Of a DNA stretch of 64,000 nucleotides, positions 11,673 to 20,178 are shown one piece after another (the first letter of the stretch is position 1; every line of letters begins with the position of its first letter). The position numbers and the translations under genes were made by a program. Source of the DNA: Plicaturopsis crispa FD-325 SS-3 (taxonomy: Eukaryota > Basidiomycota > Agaricomycetes > Amylocorticiales > Amylocorticiaceae). A model generated the notes under the pieces. That model saw only the letters and a program-made list of their open reading frames with translations, searched no databases and was not told the origin of the DNA. The stretch covers positions 1,162,708 through 1,226,707 of the forward strand of contig KN832559.1 of the NCBI GenBank assembly GCA_000827205.1. Reading direction: 5' to 3'.

Positions 11673-11689
11673 GGCGGCTAAACACAGTG
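11673..11689 (-). repeat. Right terminal inverted repeat of CACTA-like element
   Basis: On the plus strand GGCGGCTAAACACAGTG, followed at once by AGT (11690-11692), the second copy of the target site. Confidence 0.9.
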
Positions 11690-12319
11690 AGTGTACTCGG
11701 ATGGTTGCTGCTGACCAGGTACGCGTGCGCGTTCCTTCAGGGTCTGCGCGGTCTTTGATGAGAGCGCGATGGACAGGGATGTGTGAGGAGGATGCCATCG
11801 ATGCACGGCGCCACGGTAAGCACAAAGACAGACGGCGCAAATCTGTCGAGTAAGGAAGGAAGTGGAACGGGTAAGCCAACGCGACATGGATGATGCGTGA
11901 GAGAAGGACTGACGATAAGAGGGAAGCGAACGATAAAGCGATCCGGAGCACGGTGAGAGAGCAAGTAGATTAGATAAGATATACCATCAACCCCCGTCCC
12001 TCCCGGGCCTCCATCCTCCTCCTCCACACCGACGTCCAACCGTCCCAGCTTCGCGTTCGAGGACCCCAACGATCTCATACACGCGCTGGCCCGCCCTTTC
12101 CAGTTGCGGCAAACACGCGACCATCAGGATCCATTGATTAATTCCTCAACTCAACTTTCCCCTTATCGCCCGCAATCACGTGGTCCCCCGCCGCTCTTTT
12201 TTTCGCGCTGATGATGCCTTTTTCATCGCTTTGATTTTGCTATTCGCCCCTCCTTCCTTCCTTCCTTCCCCTTCCTCCTCCACTCTCCCTACTCTCCCTG
12301 TTGTGTGTGGTCCCCAAAA
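11690..12319. other. Intergenic region, upstream of permease gene
   Basis: No gene seen. Positions 11784-11860 resemble 3880-3980 on the other side of the transposon (shared CGGCGCCACGGT.AGCAC core). The last 80 bases are a pyrimidine-rich promoter/leader. Confidence 0.5.
12244..12299 (+). promoter_or_regulatory. Pyrimidine-rich leader before permease start
   Basis: An almost pure C/T tract (CCTTCCTTCCTTCC followed by CTCC runs) ends about 20 bp before the ATG at 12320. CT-rich tracts near the transcription start are a known feature of well-expressed fungal genes. No TATA box is obvious. Confidence 0.5.
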
Positions 12320-15300
12320 ATGGCTTACGCCACGCCCTCGCTGTCCGACAAAAAGGGTGAGGAGGCAGATGTGGACGTGCTGCGCCGCGGCAGCCTCGAC
12401 ACGGACGAGACCGACGACGACAAGGCCCTTGAGGAGCTGGGTTATGTGCCCTCGTTCAAGCGCGAGTTTTCTAATCTGGCTACTGTGAGTCTTGGGTCGC
12501 TCGTTGTGCGATGTCGTTGTTCGCGGAACTTGTGGAGCGTTGGGCGCTCGTGTGCCTGGGTGCTTGGGCTGCGACGACTCGACGCGCTCGGAGCGGTGGA
12601 CGTAGTTGTGGCGCTGCTATCGGTACACCCAGCGTTCTGTGCAGTGCTCCATCGTATCATCGTGTACGATGAACATGCCTCTGCACTTCGCCCGCGCATC
12701 GACGTTCATATCCGCGTAGCCAATCTTCCTTACTCTTCCTCGCTGCCTCCTTCCGCGCTAGCATGCACGAACACGAACGCTAACCACACACACCCTCCCC
12801 ACAGATATCCTTCGCATTCTCGATCATGGGCCTCTGCTCCAGCGTCGCCACGACGTTTAACACCCCGCTCCTCCTCGGCGGGCCCGCTAGTGTGAGTTTT
12901 TCTTCCTCGCGTTCGTGTTTGTATTCGCGTTCTGTGCTATGTGTGGTGGTGTTCGCGTTCGCGTGTTTGTATTCGCGTAGTGGGTGCGTGTTCGCGTGTT
13001 TGCGTGGTGCTGTGTGCGCGTCGCTGTAGTATTCATTCCTACACCCCACGAGTGAACGATATGCGCAATCGAGCGCGTTTCCAGTAACGACTCCGCCCGG
13101 ACGGCATACCGCCGTTTCCCTCTTCCCCTCCTCCCCTCCCCCCTCCTCCTCATCAAAACTAAATTATATACGTTGCACCAAAACTCGAATCTCATAGTAC
13201 GGAACGGAAAACGCTAACGCGCCCACCTGCAGGTAACATGGGCCTGGCTGCTCGGCGCGTGCATGTGCTTCACGCTCGGCGCGAGCATCGCGGAGATCGT
13301 GAGCGCGTTCCCGACGTGTGGGGGGCTGTGAGTGGTTTCGCTTTTTTTTTGCGTTTTTGGCTTTTTCGGCCTGCGCTCGTTCGTTGGTTGGTTACTTCGT
13401 TGGTTGGTTGGGCGTTTTTTTGGGGGGTTTTGGGCGCGCGGGTGGTTTTTCGTGGGATGGCAGAGGCGTTCGTGCGGTGGGAGGTGTTCGTGCCCGCACT
13501 GTCAGAGGCGGTCGTGGCACGCTATGGGAGGCGGTCGTGCATTCGTGCTGTTGGGCGCGCTCGTGCGGTGGGCGCTTCGGGATTGCGCGCGCTCCCTCTG
13601 TGAGGTGCTCGCTCGCGCGCTGTCGGGATCATTCGTTCTCGGCGCGTCCAGTCATTCCCAACGCGCCCCAAGTCGTTTTCGACGCCCCTCCATTCGTTCT
13701 CTACGCGCCTCTGGTCGTCCTCGACGCGCCCCAAGTCCTTCTCCACGCCCCTCCATTCACTCTCCTCCCGCCTTCAGTTCGACGCGCGTCACATTCCGAT
13801 TCTCAACTCCTCCCCTCACCCCCGTCTTCCCCTCCCCGTCCCCATCCTCGCATACTAACACACCTCCCGAAAACAGATACACAGCCTCCGCACAGCTCGT
13901 GCCGCGGAAGCACCGCGCGCGCGTCGGGTGGGTGGTTGGGTGGTTGAATATTTTGGGTGAGTGCGCGTTTTTTTGCGTTGGGTCGATGCAAGCGCCAGTG
14001 GCGGTGGGTTGCGGTTACCGACGCACGCACTACCCCCATGCACTGACCACTCAACACAAATACGAATACTAACGAGCACCTTTCGCAGGCCAGATCGCAG
14101 GCGTCTCGTCGACAGAGTTCGGGCTCGCGGGGATGATCCTCGCCGCTGTTAATGTTGGGAAGGTGTGTCTCTTCTCGCTGCTTGTCGTTTGGCTCCTCGT
14201 TGGGCGGTCATGCGCGCGTCGCCGAATAGTCGTGCTCGTGCGCGTACCTTGAACGGTCATGCGCGCATCGCCGAGTGTCGTGCGCGTGTCGCTGAACGTG
14301 AGCTTATTCCAACGCTAACGCCCGTCCTCATCCTCGCAGAACGGCGCATACGAGGTCACGCAGGGCAAGGTCGTCGGCCTCTTCTGCGGGCTGCTCGTTG
14401 TTCATGGGTTGCTTGTGCGTACACACTCCCCCCTTTTTGACGTTGTGTCATCGTCACTAACGATGCCCTGTTCACATCAACCTCATATACCGAACTACCG
14501 TACGTCCCGTAGAACTCAATCGCGACCCGCCACCTCGCACGCCTCACCACAGGCTTCGTCTTCGTCAACCTCGGCGCTACATTCCGTACGTCCCCCCTCC
14601 CTCTCCCTCTTCTCTTCCCTCCCTCCCTTCCTCACCCCTGCCTTCCTCACCCCTTTCTCCCCCTGCTATGCCGCCAAACGCCTGCTAACCCGCCAAACGC
14701 TTGTTAACCCACCAAACGCCTACTAACCCACCCACCCTCCCAGTGATAATAATAACCCTCCTCGCCACCACCCCGCGCGCCGCCATGCACCCCCCCTCCT
14801 ACATCTTCGGTTCCGCCGGGCTAATTAACCAAACCTCCGCCTCTGGTTCAGGTGGGTCATCCCCCTCCTCATCGTCGCTCTTCCCCCTCCTCATCGTCGC
14901 TCTTCCCCCTCCTCATCCTTGCTCTTCCCCCCCTCATCCTCGCTCTTCCCCCTCCCCCTCCTCATCATCGCTCTTCCCCCCGCCTCATCCTCGCTCCTCC
15001 CCTCCCCATCCCCTCGCAAGGCGGGTGGAACACGGGCATCGCGTTCCTCTTCGGGCTGCTGAGCGTGCAGTGGACGATGACGGACTACGACGCGACGGCG
15101 CATATCAGCGAGGAGGTAAGGCGCGCGGCGTATGCCGCGCCGAGCGCGATCTTTATTGCGGTTATAGGCACGGGGAGTATTGGGTGGATTTTAAACATAG
15201 TACTCGTTTTGTGTTCGGGGGATATGTGAGTGTTTTTTGTGTTTTTTGAGTGGATGGGGTGGGTGTGGGGGTGGTATAGGGGCTAATGGATGGGAATTGG

Positions 15301-16327
15301 GGGAAACAGAGCGGATTTGCCGGGCGATTCGGGGTCGGCGTTCTTGCAGATTATGGTGCTGCGCATGGGTACGCCGGGGGCGCTTGTTCTTTGGGTCAGT
15401 CCTCTGTCCCCGCTTGCCTATGGTGTGAGTATATTGGCTGATATGGCGCGGAATAGACGTTGGTGTGCCTCACGGCGTTCTTCGTCGCGCAGACCGCGCT
15501 GCAGGCTGCGTCGCGCACGATTTACGCGTTTAGTCGTGATCATGGTGCGTCTTCATCCCTCCTTCCCTTTCCCTTTCTCCCCCTCCTTCCCCTTTCCCCG
15601 TGCCCCCCTCGTCTCCCTACTAACACCCCCTTCCCCACCCCACCCACCCACCCCAGGCCTCCCCGACGCCGGCTTCTTCGGGCACATCTCCTCCTGGACG
15701 CAAACCCCCCTGCGCGCGATCTGGCTCGTGACGGTGGTGTCGATCCCGCCGGGGCTGCTGGACCTGGCGAGCCCGGTGGCGGCGAACGCGGTGTTCTCGC
15801 TGACGGCGATCGCGTTGGATTTGTCGTATATTATTCCGATTTTTCTGTGCGTCCCTCGTTCCCTATTAGCTCTTTACGCTACCTAACCGCCGATAAAACG
15901 CTGGTCCATGTCAACGGATAACGCGTAACATCATGCGCACACACCAGGCGCCGCGTCTTCCAACACCACCCCGAAGTGACCTTCAAGCCGGGGCCCTTCT
16001 TCATGGGCGACGGCCTCCTCGGCTGGGCCGCCAACACCACGTGCATCCTCTGGACGCTCTTCGTGTGCGTGATCTTCTGCCTCCCGACCGTGCTCCCCGT
16101 GACGGCGGAGACGATGAACTATGCGAGTCTGATGGCGGGGGGCGTGGTGGTGCTGAGTGGGGTTTGGTATGCTGCTGGGTGCGTCTGTTTTACGAAGGTT
16201 TATTTGATGAGGGGGGAGGAAGGCTAACGATGTGTGGGGTGGGGGATGTAGGGCGCATAAGCATTATCATGGCCCGCAGTCGAATCTGCATACGAAGCAG
16301 GTGCTGGCGGAGGAGAAGACCGCGTGA
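12320..16327 (+). CDS. Amino acid permease of the GABA/choline permease type (APC superfamily)
   Basis: Fourteen exons: 12320-12484, 12805-12891, 13233-13327, 13877-13956, 14089-14162, 14340-14414, 14513-14585, 14744-14851, 15021-15225, 15310-15394, 15457-15544, 15657-15846, 15948-16178 and 16252-16327. Every junction restores frame. The product has a hydrophilic N-terminus (ALEELGYVPSFKREFS), then about 12 membrane segments, including the APC signature FSIMGLCSSVATTFNTPLL, GASIAEIVSAFPTCGGLYTA, WTMTDYDATAHISEE and ASRTIYAFSRDHGLP. These are hallmarks of the yeast Uga4/Hnm1 group of plasma-membrane or vacuolar proton symporters for GABA, choline or amino acids. Substrate cannot be told from sequence. 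Several introns are unusually long for a basidiomycete (up to about 550 bp) and filled with tandem repeats. Confidence 0.9.
12900..13015. repeat. Degenerate TTCGCGT-type repeat in permease intron 2
   Basis: Variants of GTGTTTGTATTCGCGT and GTTCGCGTTCGCGT recur irregularly inside the intron at 12892-13232. It accounts for much of the excess length of this intron. Confidence 0.65.
13640..13775. repeat. About 23-bp minisatellite in permease intron 3
   Basis: Units resembling GACGCGCCCCAAGTCGTTCT alternate with GACGCCCCTCCATTCGTTCT. The intron holding it (13328-13876) is the longest of the gene. Confidence 0.7.
14644..14730. repeat. Tandem CTAAC-bearing repeat in permease intron 7
   Basis: Three to four copies of a unit of about 20 bp, CGCCAAACGCCTGCTAACC, just upstream of the acceptor at 14743. 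Each copy carries CTAAC or TTAAC, a match to the fungal branch-point consensus. Confidence 0.75.
14853..15015. repeat. 21-bp pyrimidine minisatellite in permease intron 8
   Basis: Six to seven copies of CCTCATCGTCGCTCTTCCCCC with variation fill the intron at 14852-15020, leaving only the splice sites outside the array. Confidence 0.8.
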
Positions 16328-16945
16328 GGCGTCCTTCCGCGTGGATGAGGCTCTATGGAGGTGGGTGGGCCGCCCGCGCCCGGTGTACAAGCGCCGCTGT
16401 CGCGAAGTCGCTGTTCAAATTGTTTCTCTGCGCGTTCATGTACCCCTCCGTTGTACGCTGTAGCTCTTCCGGTCAAGGTCCCAACCCCCGCGGCGCCATC
16501 TGATCCCATTCCTACCCCGCGGCGCCGACCCCTACACACCACGCTACACCGACCCATTCCCACTCATACTCGCCCACACACTCATACACACTTACACTTA
16601 TATCACTCACCCCGGGCGGAATCCGTTTTTTATCCTGTTATGTTTTTGTCACGGTCTAACCTATCTATTTATTCTTCGAGACTTTGCTTGTAATGGGCCT
16701 GCAGATATACTACTGACTCTTAAAATCGTGCGCGTGCTGCTTTCGACGGTCGCAGACACTGTTGGGGTCCCGTGAATGGATGTCAGGCGTCGACGCGGGC
16801 CCGCAACCTGCAGCGCGAATTTAGATGCTGTCGGCGCAAACGCCGCATAATCCCACCCCGCACTGAACGTACCTCCGCAACAAAAAACACGTCCCTAGGC
16901 CTGTATAACGCAATTAAAACGCGAAGTGCAAAACGCAAAACGAGA

Positions 16946-17026
16946 TGACCACCGCAGGTCTCGAACCTGCAATCTCCTGATCGCGACGAATCGTAGTCAG
17001 ACGCGATGCCATTTCGCCAGGCGGCC
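16946..17026 (-). tRNA. tRNA-Arg (ACG) with a 9-nt intron
   Basis: The minus strand folds as a cloverleaf. The acceptor GGCCGCC pairs with GGTGGTC (two G-U pairs) and the D stem GCGA with TCGC. The anticodon stem TCTGA pairs with TCAGG, and the T arm is GCAGG TTCGAGA CCTGC. The anticodon loop contains ACG and is interrupted directly after position 37 by TTCGTCGCG (16982-16990), the canonical place for a nuclear tRNA intron. A spliced length of 72 nt plus the discriminator A at 16946 fits. The protein-like ORF over it is a shadow. Confidence 0.93.
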
Positions 17027-17379
17027 ATGTTAGGGAGCGCCTTACAAGATACTATGGCCGGTGTGGACTTTTTTGTCATGATGTGCGAGGCGGGCGTTCA
17101 AGCTTCAACTTTCAACGTTCTAACGTTCGTCATATCGCGTCGACGCCAACGGTCCATGTTGGGTCCGAGGCTAGTCTATTTCAAATACGCGAAAAACGGA
17201 GGTATGTACAAGTATGCGCATGTTTGGCTGCAGCCTCCGATTCCCGACTTGACTTAGTCGCGTCACAGCTCTGGAAGCCGCTCTCACCCTCTGACTCTGA
17301 CTTACACGCGAATGGCCACCTACGCCTGCATAACTGCACCTGTGCTCCTACGCAAGGCCCGGACAGATAGACAGACTAT

Positions 17380-17740
17380 GCCGCTTATACACCGATGCGG
17401 GAGACGCAACTGGTGCGCTCACATCCGCTGTTCCTCGTTGGTCTACTGATCGTCGGCTGCAGGTCTGCTCATGGTCGCTCCTGACATGGTCCCTCGTCGC
17501 AACGGTCGGCGGTTCTGGCTACGCTCTCGGTAGTCACCAACTCCATGTCGGACACTGGCCGGCGAACCGCACGGTGTGGATGCTACTACACCACGATAAC
17601 CAGTCTACCTTCTACGCCGCAACCTCGCACCCGCATGCGTGCGGACTAGTTCAAAACGTGCAGCATCGTGTGCATAACTGCCACATGCACATCGTCCACG
17701 CAGGGGACGCCTGCCTAGTAGAGTGAACGACCGCCTTCAC
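17380..17740. repeat. Diverged repeat, copy A
   Basis: Begins ACCGATGCGGGAGACGCAACT, matching copy C (ACCGATGCGGGAGATGCAACT) except for a C/T change, and later shares ACTACACC..GATA.CCAGTCT with it. The family is not recognised. Confidence 0.6.
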
Positions 17741-17789
17741 CCTTCTACGAGGATGCCTACCGGAGACTCAGATGAATAGATTTTTCACA

Positions 17790-18270
17790 CTGATGCGGGA
17801 TAAAAAACTGTGCGTTCGTATTCGCTGCTCCCGGCTGGTCTGTTGCTCATGTTAGAATGCAGTTCTGTTGCATGTTCGCCGAGTCTAGTTGTTCGTCGCT
17901 GACCACCGTGCTGTGGTCGTCTGTCTGGCTTCGCTCCCACCTCTGTTGATGGCGTTCTCTCGCATCTGCTGTCGCCACCATTGGAGCCTCCGCTTCTGGA
18001 ACACCCAAACCTCCGTTCGTCGGTCCCCGAGTCAGTCCTGTGCCTACTCTGGCATTTATCAATGACAAGTCGAACCCTGACTGGACCCCAAGGCGGCGCT
18101 CTTTGGTTTGGACACTGCACCGCTGCGATCGCTAGTCGGCGCAAAGCCCGGCCTCCTCGTCCCTGTAAGCGCGCGGACTGGCCTGAAATGTGCAGTGAGC
18201 CATGTAGAACTGCGATGCATGCACGAACACTGACCGCAAGTATGCAGAGTTGGCTGCAGGACGCAGACCG
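17790..18270. repeat. Diverged repeat, copy B
   Basis: Begins CACTGATGCGGGATA and contains GGCGTTCTCTCGCATCTGCTG and GGACACTGCACCGCTGCGATC. These are counterparts of GGTGTTCTCTCATGTCTGCTG in copy C and of the TACTACACC block in copies A and C. It is the most degraded of the three. Confidence 0.5.
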
Positions 18271-18439
18271 GACGGCATGCACGTTGACTGAACTGCGAGC
18301 GCTTCAGTCTGGACCACATAGCGCGAGCGACTCGATGGCTCACCAGCTTAGGCCTCCAGAGCATTGACGCTCCAGCCGTCAGTTCCCTCACCGCTCCAAT
18401 CCCCAGAACATCGTCATTCCATCCATCGGCTTATCGTCA

Positions 18440-19440
18440 GTGCCCGTCATCGCGCCATCGCTCGTCAGATTCTCCCGCGCGCTGCGTCTTCTCTGCGATA
18501 TTGCACGTTATATTGTATGCGTACAACGCTACATACACGCGCAGCTTATGCTGGTTCGTCGGCGTGCGCAGCCGCGCATCTCGTCCGCGAGCAATGTCGT
18601 GTTAACTCTTGCATGCGTCTCCACATTAGCTCGTCCGCGCGCCTGCTCGCTCGTCTGAACGGAACGCCGCGTCAACTCGTATATGCGCGTCTACACCCCA
18701 GATCGTGCTACGTCGCGCCACCGTGGCATGCAAGCTTGTGCGCACGACTCCACGGTGGCTCGTCCACGCCACTCCACGTACCTGCGTATAGCGTAACGTC
18801 ATCTGTCTGCTTGCAACACCACGTCTACGTGTCCACAGGAAAGACACGTCTACGCACAACGCTAAACTTCGTAACTTCACGTTCGTTCGTTCGCGCACAA
18901 GTCCACCTCTGCCCCTCGGCGTGCAACGCTGTACGCAGCGCGATCTCCGCTCGTATGCGCGCAGGTCATTGTTTGTCCGTCAGTCCTTGCACGGCGTCAT
19001 GTTGTTAGCTCGTCCACACGCAACTGCGCACTAGCTCGTGCGCATGCGAATCCACGTTCACTTATCCGCGTGCGACTCCACGCGATCGCATGTCTGCTTT
19101 CCTGTCTGCACGGAGGCGAAAGCCCACGTCAGCTCGTGCTCCACGCTAAGCTGTCCGCGCGATATTGCACGTCTGCTCGTCGGCATGCAACTCCTCGTCC
19201 GCTTACAGATGCACGACTAGTCTGCACACAACTCCACGCCATCTCGTGGCAACGCGAGTACATTCCAGACTTTGCACACACTATTGCACGTCACGTTGCG
19301 TGCATGCGACTCCGCATCCACGTCTGCAGCGTGGCATCTTTCTGTCCGCATGCCACTGGTATGTACGCGATCGCACGTTAGCCATCCACTCGCAACTGCA
19401 CACTTCTCTGCCTGCGCGTAACTCCACGTCTGCGCAACTT
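18440..19440. repeat. Degenerate minisatellite field
   Basis: Irregular recurrences of GCTCGTCCGC, GCATGCGACTCCACG, GCGCAACTCCACG and CTGCTCGTC, roughly every 25-35 bp over about 1 kb. No consensus period holds for long. The ORFs crossing it are low-complexity and are not considered genes. Confidence 0.55.
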
Positions 19441-19454
19441 CCCAGTGGCTTGCA

Positions 19455-19960
19455 CTATACCGATGCGGGAGATGCAACTAGTGAGTTGATGTCTGCTGCT
19501 CGTTGTACCATTGCTGATTGTCGCCTGTAGGTCCTCTGATCATCTGTCGCATACGCCCCCATGGTCGCTCGTTGCAGTCCAACGTGATACTCACAGCCGG
19601 CTGTGATGCCACACTCTCGTCTCCATCATTGGTGTTCTCTCATGTCTGCTGTTGCTAACATTCTTTCCTCTGCTGCTAGCGGCACGCAACCCTCTGCAGC
19701 TTGATCTACAATTGCTCGAGGTATTCACAGGCAACACATTGGACCCTGGCCCATCCTGCGCTGCGCCTCAGCGTGGATACTACACCGCTAGGATAGCCAG
19801 TCTGCCTGTTGCAGGCATTCTTCCACAGCTACTACAAGCTATACAGTTGGCACCAGCACATTGTGTAGCATGACAACATGGCGGGTCTTGCACAGACTAC
19901 CTGTGTTGACAGCTGCGGAGTACAATGGTACACCTGCACTCAAGGCTGGAACTGTGCTTG
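19455..19960. repeat. Diverged repeat, copy C
   Basis: The copy nearest the NLR-like gene. Relative to copies A and B many differences are CG to TG or CA (for example GACGCAACT to GATGCAACT and CTCGCATCTG to CTCATGTCTG), as expected from deamination of methylated CpG. Confidence 0.6.
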
Positions 19961-20178
19961 GGACAGTGCTATAATACTACCTTATGATGTGAATCGTGCA
20001 CCTTTATGTGTCTATTGCTTTAAGATGCTATCTTGACTTACTTTCATTTTTTTGTAGCATCAACTCAAATCCAATGGTCAAAGCAAAGCATTCTATTTGT
20101 ATCACTACTAGAAATCATACATGCTCCTTACAAACTGAGATACCAGCAAACTATATCTATAAATAGCAAGAGATAGTG

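Larger units (their letters stand above)
4341..11689. mobile_element. Complete CACTA-like (CMC/Tnp2) DNA transposon, 7,349 bp
   Basis: The left end reads CACTGTGTTTAACCGCC and the right end, reverse complemented, reads CACTGTGTTTAGCCGCC: a 17-bp terminal inverted repeat with one mismatch. Both ends are flanked directly by AGT (4338-4340 and 11690-11692), a 3-bp target duplication as expected for the CACTA superfamily. Inside are a Tnp2-type transposase on the minus strand and a second gene on the plus strand, tail to tail. The subterminal regions (about 280 bp left, 460 bp right) contain short recurring motifs in both orientations (ACCTTTG/CAAAGGT, GTGTGCGCC-like). Matching TIRs and TSD suggest a fairly recent insertion. 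Both genes look open across predicted introns, so the copy may be whole. Confidence 0.9.
17027..20178. other. Non-coding block with large diverged repeats
   Basis: No gene was found. It contains three diverged copies of a segment (17380-17740, 17790-18270, 19455-19960) and a degenerate minisatellite field between the second and third. CpG content falls off toward 20 kb, leading into the CpG-poor NLR-like gene. Confidence 0.55.

Noticed and set aside
13332-14072. 246-aa plus-strand ORF and shadows over the permease gene
   Set aside because: It crosses two introns and an exon of the permease in another frame; the repeat-rich intron keeps the frame open.
16783-17079. Minus-strand ORF containing WRNGIASDYDSSRSGDCRFE
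   Set aside because: This is the classic translation of a tRNA gene; a tRNA-Arg with intron explains it.
18364-19008. 214-aa plus-strand ORF
   Set aside because: Lies in a degenerate minisatellite; Arg/Ser/Cys/His-rich with no fold or conservation.
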